A stretch of 64,000 bases of DNA. Source: Bacillota bacterium (GTDB lineage: Bacteria; Bacillota; Clostridia; Christensenellales; Aristaeellaceae). Both the position numbers and the translations under genes were made by a program. The DNA is taken from NCBI GenBank assembly GCA_023436585.1, contig JAEZIN010000009.1, positions 1 to 64,000 of the forward strand. The letters are read 5' to 3'. How positions within the stretch are numbered: the stretch's first letter is position 1; the number at the start of each line of letters is the position of its first letter. Below, piece by piece: positions 1 through 7,943 of the stretch. Below the pieces are notes generated by a model that was not told the origin of the DNA, did no database searches, and was given only the letters and a program-made list of their open reading frames with translations.

Positions 1-38
1 TGACAGGCTGGCATTCTAACCAACTGAACTACCGGGCC
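1..38 (-). tRNA. tRNA-Asp (GTC), partial
   Basis: The minus strand reads GGCCCGGTAGTTCAGTTGG and continues through the D arm to the anticodon stem and CTGTCA, so the GTC anticodon is present. The 3' half lies outside the window. It is the last member of a four-tRNA minus-strand cluster. Confidence 0.85.
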
Positions 39-48
39 ACTTGGCTGG

Positions 49-122
49 TGGGCCTTCAGGGACTTGAACCCCGGACCAACCGGTTATGAGCCGGCCGCTC
101 TGACCAACTGAGCTAAAGGCCC
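49..122 (-). tRNA. tRNA-Met (CAT), elongator type
   Basis: A full cloverleaf reads on the minus strand. The acceptor GGGCCTT pairs with AAGGCCC, the anticodon CAT lies at 86-88, and the T loop is GGTTCAAGTCC. The CCA end is encoded at 46-48. The sequence resembles clostridial elongator Met tRNAs, but a CAT-anticodon tRNA-Ile2 cannot be excluded without a model search. Confidence 0.88.
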
Positions 123-142
123 ATACCCTAAAGGGAAAATGG

Positions 143-214
143 TGACTCCTAGGGGACTCGAACCCCTGTTACCGCCGTGAAAGGGCGGTGTCTTAACCGC
201 TTGACCAAGGAGCC
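143..214 (-). tRNA. tRNA-Glu (TTC)
   Basis: The minus strand begins GGCTCCTTGGTCAAGCGG, has the anticodon loop CTTTCAC, and ends AGGAGTC plus A and an encoded CCA (140-142). The 72-nt length and the D-arm sequence are typical of bacterial tRNA-Glu. Confidence 0.93.
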
Positions 215-244
215 CTGTCAAAACTCGGGGAGAAGGCATTGTGG

Positions 245-318
245 TCGGGGTGAAGGGATTTGAACCCCCGGCCCCATGCTCCCAAAGCACGTGCGCTACC
301 AGACTGCGCTACACCCCG
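245..318 (-). tRNA. tRNA-Pro (TGG)
   Basis: The minus strand begins CGGGGTGTAGCGCAGTCTGG, has the anticodon loop TTTGGGA with TGG, and closes with CACCCCG plus A and an encoded CCA at 242-244. The features are typical of tRNA-Pro, and it is the first gene of the cluster in transcription order. Confidence 0.93.
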
Positions 319-431
319 CTATACGGCCGCATCTCACGAGCGACGAAATGTATTGTACACGAAAGCACCTGCATTGTCAAGGGCCTTCCATCAATTTTTT
401 CACGGGCCCGGTTTATGGAAAAAGCTTGATT

Positions 432-1187
432 TCATATGGTTTTCAGCCAGGCGAGAAGTTGCGATTGGATGATGTCCAGCTCCTCCTGCGGAAAATAGGC
501 GTGCCAGGAGGATTGAAGCGTGAGCGTGGATACCTCGGCGTTCACCAGGCCTTTTTTCAGCCTTTCCAGGCTGTCGGGATGGACGACCTCATCCGCGCCG
601 GACTGTATCAACAGCACGGGGCACTTCATATGGGATAGCTGAGGCTCCGTGCCTGCCACCAATTTTAATAGATCCAGCGCCCGCGGTATGGTCAGCAGGT
701 ATCCCAGCGGCGTGTAAAAGCGCACATTGCTGGCTTCATGATAGGCTTTGGCTACCGGGCCATGCCATTTTGGAGGCAGGAGCGCCACCTGAAGGTCGTT
801 TCGTATGCCGCCTAACCTCGTCCGCAGGCGGAGGGGCGTCTCCCATAAAACCAGGCCATGGGCCGGCCCAGCCTGCAAGGATGCATTTACGCCAAGGAGC
901 CCGCCCATGGAGTGGCCCGCCAGCACGACCTTTTCATATTGCGTAAGGCGTGATTGAAGTGCCGCATTGACGGCCTCCTGCCACTCCCGGGCTGTGTGCC
1001 GCGCAAAGTCCCATGAATTCTTGCCGTGGCCGGGCAGCAGGATCGTTTCTGCGGCATAACCGGCTTCGTTGACAGCCTTAACGAGGCGGGTAAATTGTCC
1101 GGGTCCGCCAAGGAAACCGTGTACAAACAATACAATCAGCGAAGCACCCGGCACGTGGTACAGCGTTGGGCGGTGAAATTCCTGCAT
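432..1187 (-). CDS. Alpha/beta hydrolase (carboxylesterase / monoacylglycerol-lipase type)
   Basis: Cytoplasmic alpha/beta-fold hydrolase of 251 residues. The oxyanion motif HGFLGG comes early. The nucleophile elbow GHSMGG carries the catalytic serine, and the C-terminal SGADEVV aspartate and SSWHAYF histidine complete a triad. The reading frame stays open 58 codons upstream, but the chosen ATG follows a GGGGGGAGGA ribosome site and begins just before the fold, so the upstream stretch is taken as 5' leader. It diverges from the YgjP-like gene. The substrate is probably a short acyl ester, but nothing in the context tells which. Confidence 0.85.
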   Translation of the reverse strand: MQEFHRPTLYHVPGASLIVLFVHGFLGGPGQFTRLVKAVNEAGYAAETILLPGHGKNSWDFARHTAREWQEAVNAALQSRLTQYEKVVLAGHSMGGLLGVNASLQAGPAHGLVLWETPLRLRTRLGGIRNDLQVALLPPKWHGPVAKAYHEASNVRFYTPLGYLLTIPRALDLLKLVAGTEPQLSHMKCPVLLIQSGADEVVHPDSLERLKKGLVNAEVSTLTLQSSWHAYFPQEELDIIQSQLLAWLKTI

Positions 1188-1313
1188 ATTGAATCCTCCC
1201 CCCCTGTATTGTACCGCAGACCGGCGAGTACACACATAAAACCAATCAAAAGGCTTGAACAGTTCGTGCTTTGGAGGTAAAGTGGAAAATGATAACTCAA
1301 AAAGGATGGGAAC

Positions 1314-1988
1314 ATGGATTATCATATCATACGCTCCAAAAGAAAAACAGTTGCGATCCATATTCTGCCCGCAGGCGCTGTGGAAGTCCGAGCCCCTTTA
1401 AAAATGGCCAAAGCCGATATCGACCGCTTTGTGGCAGCCAAGGAAAAATGGATACGGGACAAGCTTCTTTTGATGAAGGAACGGTCTGCCGGCAGGGCGT
1501 TGTTCCGCCTTGACTATGGAGATCGTGTTATGGTCATGGGGAGGGAATATCCTATCACAGCCAGGCCTGGGAACGGCATAGGCTTTGATGAAGCGCAACT
1601 TTTTATGCCGCCGGGGCTTATATCCGGGCAAATCAAGGATGCCTGTATCCAGATATATAAACAGGCTGCAAAGCGGATCCTGACTGCGAAAACATTTGAG
1701 TTTGCCGCAAGAATGGGCGTATTGCCGGCGAGCGTCAAAATAAGCTCCGCCAAAACGCGCTGGGGAAGCTGTTCCGGCAAAGGAAGCATCAACTACTCCT
1801 GGCGGCTGATTTTGGCAGAAGAAGATGTGATTGATTATGTTGTGGTGCATGAGCTTGCACATATTAAAGAAATGAACCATTCGGCGCGGTTCTGGGCGAT
1901 TGTGAGGGCCATCCTGCCGGATTACAGTAACCGCAGGCTTCGGTTGAAAGCGTTTCAGAGGCTGCTGGACGCGCAGGATTGGGCGTAA
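1314..1988 (+). CDS. YgjP-like (DUF45/M48-type) metallopeptidase
   Basis: A 224-residue protein of the YgjP/SprT-like zinc metallohydrolase family. The C-terminal half has the diagnostic block TRWGSCS, then INYSWRLILA, then the zinc motif VVHELAHIKEMNHSARFW, in which HELAH supplies two histidine ligands and the catalytic glutamate. The N-terminal half is the usual beta-rich part of this family. The length fits family members (about 220-240 residues). Physiological substrates are unknown. The start lies after a weak AAAGGA site. Divergent from the hydrolase and not obviously in an operon. Confidence 0.88.
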   Translation: MDYHIIRSKRKTVAIHILPAGAVEVRAPLKMAKADIDRFVAAKEKWIRDKLLLMKERSAGRALFRLDYGDRVMVMGREYPITARPGNGIGFDEAQLFMPPGLISGQIKDACIQIYKQAAKRILTAKTFEFAARMGVLPASVKISSAKTRWGSCSGKGSINYSWRLILAEEDVIDYVVVHELAHIKEMNHSARFWAIVRAILPDYSNRRLRLKAFQRLLDAQDWA

Positions 1989-2042
1989 CGTGTGCAAAGT
2001 GAGGCAAGGATATACATTCTCTAAAAGATCATGAATTTTTTC

Positions 2043-2113
2043 TTGCAATTGATGACAGGCGATGCTATAATTCGTAATTGGCACATCCTTGCGCTGTACA
2101 AGCGTTACAGCGC
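2043..2113 (+). promoter_or_regulatory. Promoter and leader hairpin of rpsF-ssb-rpsR
   Basis: TTGCAA (2043-2048), a 17-bp spacer and TATAAT (2066-2071) form a near-ideal sigma-A promoter. The leader then holds a hairpin with arms GCGCTGT (2091-2097) and ACAGCGC (2107-2113). Many bacteria place an S6:S18-binding autoregulatory structure in this leader. The hairpin could be that element, but I did not identify its conserved CCG bulge with certainty. Confidence 0.7.
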
Positions 2114-2139
2114 CATACGTCCATGAGGAGGTGAAAGGA

Positions 2140-2544
2140 ATGAATAGGTACGAACTGACCTACATCATCGACACCGCGCTGGAGGAATCCGCCCGCAAGG
2201 AATTGATCGAGCGGTTCACCCAGATGATCGTGGCAAACGGCGGCGAGGTGGAGAAGGTTGATGAGACTTGGGGCAAGCGCCGCTTGGCCTACGCCATCAA
2301 CTACAAAACCGAAGGCTACTATGTATTGACCACCTTCAAAGCGAATGGTGAGGTCCCCAGGGAAATCGAACGCAATCTGCAGATCTCCGACAGCGTGATC
2401 CGGTATCTGGTGGTCAAGCTCGAAGAAAAGCGCTCCAGCGTGAAGCCCCGCCCCGTGCGCGCGGCGATGCCCGCTGCCCCCGCCGCTCCCGTGAATGCGG
2501 AAGCTGCGCAGGATGCTTCCGAAGAAGCCGACGCGGAGGAATGA
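2140..2544 (+). CDS. rpsF: 30S ribosomal protein S6
   Basis: Ribosomal protein S6 binds the central domain of 16S rRNA as a dimer with S18. The 134-residue product opens MNRYELTYIID and contains WGKRRLAYAI and GYYVLTTF, all standard S6 blocks. It ends in an Ala/Pro/Glu-rich tail of about 35 residues, longer than in most S6 proteins and acidic at the end. The frame is open upstream, but the ATG after GAGGAGGTGAAAGGA is clearly the start. First gene of the rpsF-ssb-rpsR operon, 21 nt before ssb. Confidence 0.97.
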   Translation: MNRYELTYIIDTALEESARKELIERFTQMIVANGGEVEKVDETWGKRRLAYAINYKTEGYYVLTTFKANGEVPREIERNLQISDSVIRYLVVKLEEKRSSVKPRPVRAAMPAAPAAPVNAEAAQDASEEADAEE

Positions 2545-2565
2545 CCCCCAAGGGAGGTACATGAG

Positions 2566-2988
2566 ATGAACAAAATCATCCTGATCGGCAACCTTACCCG
2601 CGATCCTGAAACGCGCACCACCAGCACTGGGCTCAATGTGTGCTCCTTCACCATCGCGGTGAACCGCCGCCGCAGTTCCCAAAGCAATGCGAATCAGCCC
2701 GAAGCGGATTTTTTCCGCATTACGGCCTGGCGCCAGTTGGGCGAATTGTGCCAGAAGTACCTGGCAAAAGGGCGCAAGGTATGCGTGACGGGAAGCGTCT
2801 CCGTGTCTACTTACGAAGGTAAGGATGGCACGACAAGAGCCTCCCTGGAGGTAACCGCTGACGACATTGAGTTCCTCTCCTCCCGGCAGGACGACGGCGA
2901 AGGCCGTGTCTCCGGCGGCGCGCCTGGCGCGGATCATCAAAGCACCGGCGGCTTTACCCAGGTGGATGAGGACGAGCTACCATTCTAA
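2566..2988 (+). CDS. ssb: Single-stranded DNA-binding protein
   Basis: SSB protects single-stranded DNA during replication and repair. It begins MNKIILIGNLTRDPE and continues with FTIAVNRR, DFFRITAWRQLGELC and KVCVTGSVSVSTYEGKDG, the OB-fold core of about 105 residues. A glycine-rich linker follows, and the protein ends DEDELPF, the acidic tip that recruits partner proteins. At 140 residues it is slightly shorter than many SSBs. The ribosome site AGGGAGG precedes the ATG. Its position between rpsF and rpsR is the standard Firmicutes arrangement. Confidence 0.97.
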   Translation: MNKIILIGNLTRDPETRTTSTGLNVCSFTIAVNRRRSSQSNANQPEADFFRITAWRQLGELCQKYLAKGRKVCVTGSVSVSTYEGKDGTTRASLEVTADDIEFLSSRQDDGEGRVSGGAPGADHQSTGGFTQVDEDELPF

Positions 2989-3012
2989 CCCGACAAGAAG
3001 GAGGATTCACCC

Positions 3013-3267
3013 ATGTCTGAGGATCGTGGCGAGAAAAGGGCACGCCCCCGGGGCCGCAAGCCCCGCCGCAAAGTGTGCGCCTTTTGCGTAGATAAAATTG
3101 AATTCATCGATTACAAAGATGTCAACCGTCTTCGCCGTTTCACCAACGAGCGCGGCAAGATTCTGCCCCGCCGTATGAGCGGCAACTGCGCCAAGCATCA
3201 GCGTCAGCTGTCCGAGGCCATCAAGCGCGCCCGTGCCATCGCCTTGCTGCCCTTTACAGTCGACTGA
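3013..3267 (+). CDS. rpsR: 30S ribosomal protein S18
   Basis: S18 partners S6 on the small subunit. The 84-residue protein has a very basic N-terminal arm (GEKRARPRGRKPRRK), then VCAFCVDK with a CxxC pair, the RLRRFTNERGKILPRR block and NCAKHQRQLSEAIKRAR. Keeping CxxC plus the C and H of NCAKH marks a zinc-type S18. Last gene of the operon, 24 nt after ssb and followed directly by a terminator. Confidence 0.96.
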   Translation: MSEDRGEKRARPRGRKPRRKVCAFCVDKIEFIDYKDVNRLRRFTNERGKILPRRMSGNCAKHQRQLSEAIKRARAIALLPFTVD

Positions 3268-3274
3268 TATTTCG

Positions 3275-3314
3275 AAAAAACAGGCCAAATGCTTAGCATT
3301 TGGCCTGTTTTTTC
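3275..3314 (+). terminator. Terminator of the rpsF operon
   Basis: AACAGGCCAAATGC and GCATTTGGCCTGTT form a 14-bp stem with a 3-nt loop, followed by TTTTTTCG. The run of A before the stem would let it also work in reverse. Confidence 0.93.
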
Positions 3315-3602
3315 GTTATTCGCATGATTCGCTTGCATACCTCACACCGGCCTTGGAAGGTGTGGTAGCCGCCCAATGCAGCTCTCCCTGTAGAGAACCT
3401 CTGCACAAATCTGTCTGATGCATATTTACTGTTTGCCTGCGGAGCAACCCGCATTCTTTATGTATCGTCTGGAGGAAAGGGAATTTTAGTCTTAAAACTC
3501 GACATTTCTTCGACATTTTTGTCCATTTTCCAATGGATTTGTAACTGTTTGCAGAACAGGTAAACATACCTTGTAATAAACTGGTAAGAATTATGTGTAC
3601 GT

Positions 3603-3724
3603 GTCTCCACATGTGGAAAACTCCGCTTTTGGGCGGGATTCTCCACATGCACAAACGAAAACGGCGGCAAATAAAGCGTTATATGGTGCAAAACTGTGGA
3701 TAACCATGTGGATAGTGTGGATAT
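3603..3724. other. Cluster of DnaA-box-like sites in a 650-bp gene-free region (candidate origin-type element)
   Basis: The gap between rpsR and cwlD is non-coding and more AT-rich than its surroundings. It holds a perfect reverse-strand DnaA box TGTGGATAA (3695-3703), then TGTGGATAG (3707-3715) and TGTGGATAT (3716-3724), each one mismatch off, in the same orientation. Upstream lie TGTGGAAAA (3612-3620, fits TTWTNCACA), TTCTCCACA (3639-3647) and a weaker GTCTCCACA (3603-3611). An AT-rich stretch and many GCATAT/ATGC repeats follow (3745-3910). Box spelling is direct observation; a role in replication initiation or DnaA titration is inference. Confidence 0.5.
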
Positions 3725-3963
3725 GTAGGTTCGGACAACACTTGTGATTTTATCATCATATACATGCAAAGCATATCCGGCATATGCAATGCATATATGC
3801 GGAAGCGTATGCGCTTGCTGTCTAAAAAGCGCGAAGAATATGGCATTTTGCAAATGATGCCGGAAAAATGGCTGTGCATGCAACATTTGCATACGCGGCT
3901 TTGCGCATGTTCATGCGGACATAGCGCGGGGGAAGGAGGCATAGGATAGCAGCGGGAAAGGAT

Positions 3964-4770
3964 GTGGAAAAAGTGACGAAGCCGCGTCACGATTTCGTAA
4001 AACGCCGTTTGATCACCCTCAGCCTGTGCGGTGTTTTTCTTTTGGCTTTGGCGGGACTGGAAGGATATATTCAAAGTGGGAAGGGGCCTTTTGCTCCCCG
4101 GCCGGCTGTCCCCGCCCATCCTGCCCAGAGCGTATCCGCTTCTGAGGATATGCCCCTTGAGGGTCAGGTGATTTGCGTCGATCCCGGCCATGGCGGGTAT
4201 GACGGAGGCGCCAAGGCCAGGGACAGCGGGGTTTGGGAAAAAGTCATCAATATGGCTGTGGCGCAAAAGACCGCAGTGATATTGGAAGACTTGGGGGCAC
4301 GGGTGGTGTTCACCAGGACTGCGGATTATGCGCTGTGCGATGAGGAAAGGCCCAAGGGCAGCACAAAAAAGCGCCAGGACATGGAGCGGCGCATTCAAAT
4401 TATCAAGGATGAGGGCTGCACCATGGTCATCAGCATTCACATGAATGAATACAGGAACCGCAGCCAAGCCGGGCCGCAGGTGTTTTTCCGCAAGGGAAAG
4501 AATGAAGGCCGATTGCTGGCCGGCATTATGCAGCAGGCGCTGATCAGCGGGCTGGAGCCCAAGCGAAAGCGGATTGCACAATCGGAGGATTTCTTTATCC
4601 TGCAGCTGGATATCCCCTCCGTGCTGGTGGAGTGCGGCTTCATTTCCAACGCGGCAGAAGAAAAGCTTCTGCTCAGCGACGAATACCAAAAAAAGATCGC
4701 CAGGGCCATCGCCGCCGGCGCGGTGGAGTATTTTCAACTGGCCAGGAGGCTGACGGAGAGCCAGCCATAG
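3964..4770 (+). CDS. cwlD: N-acetylmuramoyl-L-alanine amidase, CwlD type
   Basis: Amidase_3 zinc enzyme of 268 residues that strips peptides from muramic acid; CwlD does this to begin muramic-lactam formation in the spore cortex. An N-terminal membrane segment (about residues 15-35) precedes a linker. The catalytic domain starts near residue 65 with VICVDPGHGGYDGG (His76), Glu92, the ISIHMN histidine (His159) and VLVECGF with the catalytic glutamate (about 223). The start is GTG: the ATG two bases earlier runs into a stop at once. It stands alone between the DnaA-box region and a terminator. Its presence hints at sporulation capacity. Confidence 0.88.
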   Translation: MEKVTKPRHDFVKRRLITLSLCGVFLLALAGLEGYIQSGKGPFAPRPAVPAHPAQSVSASEDMPLEGQVICVDPGHGGYDGGAKARDSGVWEKVINMAVAQKTAVILEDLGARVVFTRTADYALCDEERPKGSTKKRQDMERRIQIIKDEGCTMVISIHMNEYRNRSQAGPQVFFRKGKNEGRLLAGIMQQALISGLEPKRKRIAQSEDFFILQLDIPSVLVECGFISNAAEEKLLLSDEYQKKIARAIAAGAVEYFQLARRLTESQP

Positions 4771-4840
4771 GCTCCGGTAAAATAAGAGGCCCTTTTCATC
4801 TGTCTATGGAACACTTGCCGTAATAGGAAGCATATCATAA

Positions 4841-4884
4841 AAAATCTGCTCCTTCCTCACATGCATTTGGAAGGAGCAGATTTT
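4841..4884. terminator. Bidirectional-looking terminator after cwlD
   Basis: AAAATCTGCTCCTTCC (4841-4856) pairs perfectly with GGAAGGAGCAGATTTT (4869-4884) around a 12-nt loop. T and A tracts flank both sides, so it can serve cwlD and the opposing fba transcript. Confidence 0.85.
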
Positions 4885-4922
4885 CATTCTTTACTTAATT
4901 TAGGGATTCCAAAGGGACATTC

Positions 4923-5034
4923 CCATCTGGCTCAATCGGCGCACTGCTCACTGCCGTTCGCATTGCTTGTTTCGCCAGCCTCCTCCGCCTCGCTTCATCC
5001 GCCACTGGCGGCGCTTCGGCTACGGAGCCTTTGG
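4923..5034 (-). repeat. Dispersed intergenic repeat, copy A
   Basis: Read on the minus strand this matches 44239-44377 over most of its length. Shared blocks include CCAAAGGCTCCGTAGCC, CGCCAGTGGCGGAT, GGAGGAGGCTGGCGAAAC and CGATTGAGCCAGATGG. It contains two small hairpins (GGCT-ccgt-AGCC and CCGCC-agt-GGCGG). It abuts the 3' end of fba. No coding sequence; it looks like a short non-autonomous or REP-like family. Confidence 0.75.
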
Positions 5035-5054
5035 CGGAGCCTCTCCGTCGTTCC

Positions 5055-5984
5055 TTACGCCTTTCCGTTGCTGCCCAGGACGTTGACGATCTTGTGGCGG
5101 ACCATGTCGCGCAGGGCGGTGCGGGCGTCGGTCAGATACTGGCGGGGATCGAAGTGATCGGGGTGCTCGGCAAAGTGCTTGCGCAGCACCGCGGTGAAGG
5201 CCAGGCGCAGGTCGCTGTCGATGTTGATCTTGCAAACGGCCAGCTGGGCGGCCTTGCGCAGCATGTGCTCCGGAACGCCCTGGGCGCCGGGCATGTCGCC
5301 GCCGAACTGATTGATCATGTCCACGTACTCGGGTATGACAGAGGAAGCGCCATGGAGCACGATGGGAAAGTTGGGCAGCTTTTGTGCTACCTTCTCCAGT
5401 ATGTCAAAGCGCAGGCGGGGTTCGCCCTTGAACTTGAAAGCGCCGTGGCTGGTGCCGATGGCGATGGCCAGGCTGTCGACGCCGGTGCGGGATACGAATT
5501 CCTCCACCTCGGCGGGATCGGTATAGCGGGCGTCGTCGTCGTTGACGGCCACGGCGTCTTCCACGCCGGCCAGGCGGCCCAGTTCGGCCTCCACCGTCAC
5601 GTTGCGGTCATGGGCGTAATCCACAACCTTTTTGGTCAGCGCGATATTTTCTTCAAACGAATGATGGCTGCCGTCGATCATCACGCTGGTGAAGCCGCCG
5701 TCGATGCAGCTTTTGCAGGTTTCAAAGTCCGCGCCGTGATCCAGATGCACCGCCAGGGGCAGATCGGTATCGATCAGGGCTGCCTCGATCATCTTCATGA
5801 GGTACACATGCTTGGCATACTTGCGGGCGCCGGCGGAAACCTGCAGGATCAGCGGCGAATTTTCCATTTTACCGGCTTCGGTGATGCCCTGGATGATTTC
5901 CATATTGTTGACGTTAAAGGCGCCAATGGCATAACCGCCTTCATATGCCTTGCGGAACAATTCCCTTGTGTTGACAAGTGGCAT
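5055..5984 (-). CDS. fba: Class II fructose-1,6-bisphosphate aldolase
   Basis: Zinc-dependent glycolytic aldolase that cleaves fructose-1,6-bisphosphate to DHAP and glyceraldehyde-3-phosphate. The 309-residue protein begins MPLVNTRELFRKAYEGGYAIGAFNVNN. It has the zinc/phosphate blocks PLAVHLDHGADFE, VMIDGSHHSFEENI, TVEAELGRLAGVED, IAIGTSHGAFKF and FPIVLHGASSV, and NIDSD near the end. The length matches the class IIB short form. ATG follows AGGAGGG. A -10 box TATAAT lies at 6017-6022 with a poor -35. The start of copy A of the repeat lies about 20 nt past its stop codon. Confidence 0.96.
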   Translation of the reverse strand: MPLVNTRELFRKAYEGGYAIGAFNVNNMEIIQGITEAGKMENSPLILQVSAGARKYAKHVYLMKMIEAALIDTDLPLAVHLDHGADFETCKSCIDGGFTSVMIDGSHHSFEENIALTKKVVDYAHDRNVTVEAELGRLAGVEDAVAVNDDDARYTDPAEVEEFVSRTGVDSLAIAIGTSHGAFKFKGEPRLRFDILEKVAQKLPNFPIVLHGASSVIPEYVDMINQFGGDMPGAQGVPEHMLRKAAQLAVCKINIDSDLRLAFTAVLRKHFAEHPDHFDPRQYLTDARTALRDMVRHKIVNVLGSNGKA

Positions 5985-6179
5985 TCAAAAAAACCCTCCT
6001 TGCGTCGATTCAGCTTATTATATCAAAGGATCATCTTTTTGAACAGCACTCTGCGTGCATTCGTCAAATTTCTCACAAGCTGTATCGTATGTAAAACCAT
6101 TCCACTCCGGCTTGCGCTTTGAAGGAAATGGATGGTATAATCAAAGATGGCAACATGGGTGTAAAAAGGAGACCTTTAC

Positions 6180-7181
6180 ATGCGGGTTGGAAAAAGATTG
6201 TTGGTTTTGTTTGCAGCGCTGGCGCTGCTTTTGGGTATCCTGCCCTCGGGGTTTTCCGAGGAGAAGGCATTGTATACGGCGGTGACCGCGGATGACTGCT
6301 TTTTTCGCGAGCAGCCAACCGAAACGGCGAAAATGGTAACGCGCATCGCCAAAGGGAAAACCATCGAGCTGCTGAGGGTGGATCCGGAGTGGGCTCTGGC
6401 CCGATATGCGGGCAAGACCGGTTATGTGGTGCGCACCCAATTTTACAAGGTGGCAGCGATCGATCCGGTGAACACGCCTCCCTATGGCGTTTTCAAGCAT
6501 ACGTTTATGGCGGCGGCGGCGGGCATAACGCCGGTTCTACACGCGCCGCAGGCGGATGCGGAGGCGGTTATGACACTTACGGAAGGCGCGAAAGTAAGCA
6601 TACTGGATATTACCGACGGCTGGGCGCGTGTCCCGTTCCGGCGGGAGTACGCCTATATTGACACACGTAACCTCAAGGAACTGACGCCTGTATCAGCCAC
6701 AGACACGCCCAGAAGCGGAGAAACGCCCATCGCGGCCTTTACATCTTACTATAAGGTGGTCCAAACGAAAGACAACAAAGGCCGCATGAACAACATCCAC
6801 GTTGCGTGTGAACGGTTAAGCCGGGTCATTGAGCCGGGGGAAGTACTGGATTTTAATGCCCATATCGGCCCATACAACAGGAAGATCGGCTACATGGAAG
6901 CGCCGATTCTCGCGGATGGCGGCACGAAGCTGGGGTACGGCGGAGGTACCTGCCAGGTATCTTCCACCTTATACAACACGATCATGCAATTGCCGCATAT
7001 TACGGTTCTCCGCCGCGTACCCCATGGCCCCGGCGGAATCTATTACCTGCCCCACGGGATGGACGCGGCTGTGGGAAACGACACGCAAAACCTGCGTTTC
7101 CAAAATGACTACGATTTCCCGCTCCGGGTGGAGGCCAGCGCCCAGGACGGAGCCCTGTTCATATGCATCTGGAAGCAGTAA
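6180..7181 (+). CDS. Secreted VanW family protein with two SH3-like domains
   Basis: A 333-residue exported protein. Residues 1-26 form a signal peptide (RVGKR then a long hydrophobic run ending GFSEE). Two SH3-like cell-wall-binding stretches follow (about 33-92 and 105-165), then a VanW domain (about 184-333) with the signature GYGGGTCQVSSTLYN around Cys258. VanW domains are common in clostridial envelope proteins and also in some glycopeptide-resistance clusters. No van gene is nearby, so a role in resistance is not supported. ATG follows AAAAGGAGA, and a TATAAT box lies at 6136-6141. Six nt upstream of sfsA, so probably co-transcribed. Confidence 0.88.
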   Translation: MRVGKRLLVLFAALALLLGILPSGFSEEKALYTAVTADDCFFREQPTETAKMVTRIAKGKTIELLRVDPEWALARYAGKTGYVVRTQFYKVAAIDPVNTPPYGVFKHTFMAAAAGITPVLHAPQADAEAVMTLTEGAKVSILDITDGWARVPFRREYAYIDTRNLKELTPVSATDTPRSGETPIAAFTSYYKVVQTKDNKGRMNNIHVACERLSRVIEPGEVLDFNAHIGPYNRKIGYMEAPILADGGTKLGYGGGTCQVSSTLYNTIMQLPHITVLRRVPHGPGGIYYLPHGMDAAVGNDTQNLRFQNDYDFPLRVEASAQDGALFICIWKQ

Positions 7182-7187
7182 GGCACC

Positions 7188-7868
7188 ATGCGGTATGAAA
7201 ACGTAAGCGTGGGCCGGTTTCAAAGCCGGCCCAACCGTTTTGTGGCCCATGTGCTGCTGGGCGGGGAAACGGCAATCTGCCATGTGAAGAATACAGGCCG
7301 CTGCCGCGAGCTGTTTGTGGGGGGCGCAAAGGTGGTGCTGTCCGAAAGCATCAATACCTTGCGCAAGACGCGGTACGATGTCATCGCCGTATACAAAGGG
7401 GACAAGCTCATCAACATCGACAGCCAGGCGCCCAACCGGGTGTTCAGGGAATGGGCAGAGCGCGGCGGTTTCCTTCAGGGTATCCGCCTGATCCGCCCGG
7501 AGTACGCTTATGGACAGTCCCGGCTGGATTTTTATGTGGAAACGGATGAAAAGCGCTGCCTGATTGAGGTCAAGGGCGTCACACTCGAGGAGGACGGGCA
7601 TGCGCGCTTCCCTGACGCCCCCACCCAGCGGGGGGAAAGGCATTTGCGCGAGCTTATCCACGCCGTGTCGGAGGGCTATGAAAGTTACGCGTTTTTTGTG
7701 ATCCAGATGAGCGGTGCGCGCGGCTTTTCGCCCAACACGGATACCGATCCCGCCTTTGCCAAGGCCCTGAGGGATGCGGCGGAGGCGGGCGTCCATGTGC
7801 TGGCCTATGACTGCCGGGTTACGGAGGACACTCTGGTTATGGGGGACCCGGTTCCCGTTTTTGTATAG
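7188..7868 (+). CDS. sfsA: SfsA family protein (sugar fermentation stimulation homologue)
   Basis: A 226-residue member of the SfsA family. Recognisable blocks are RPNRFVAHV, CHVKNTGRCREL, LINIDSQAPNRV, SRLDFYVE, CLIEVKGVTLEEDGHARFPDAPTQRG and HLRELI. The EVKG and D/E residues belong to a PD-(D/E)XK-like nuclease fold with an N-terminal OB-like part. The molecular function is unsettled in the family; in E. coli it was linked to maltose metabolism and DNA binding. Translationally close to the VanW gene (6-nt gap). Confidence 0.93.
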   Translation: MRYENVSVGRFQSRPNRFVAHVLLGGETAICHVKNTGRCRELFVGGAKVVLSESINTLRKTRYDVIAVYKGDKLINIDSQAPNRVFREWAERGGFLQGIRLIRPEYAYGQSRLDFYVETDEKRCLIEVKGVTLEEDGHARFPDAPTQRGERHLRELIHAVSEGYESYAFFVIQMSGARGFSPNTDTDPAFAKALRDAAEAGVHVLAYDCRVTEDTLVMGDPVPVFV

Positions 7869-7943
7869 TTTGCCTGTTAAGAGTTGCCGTTGCGAAAATC
7901 AATCAAAATGTGATAGCATATGACCTGCGAAGGAGGTGTCTGC

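Noticed and set aside
1..320. tRNA cluster as an integration site
   Set aside because: No integrase gene and no repeated tRNA 3' fragment was found in the window.
5031..6122. 363-residue plus-strand frame
   Set aside because: Antisense shadow of the unambiguous aldolase gene; Gly/Val/His-rich composition and no ribosome site.
6180..7181. VanW as evidence for a vancomycin-resistance cluster
   Set aside because: No vanH, vanA/B, vanX or regulator lies nearby; VanW domains are common in clostridial envelope proteins.
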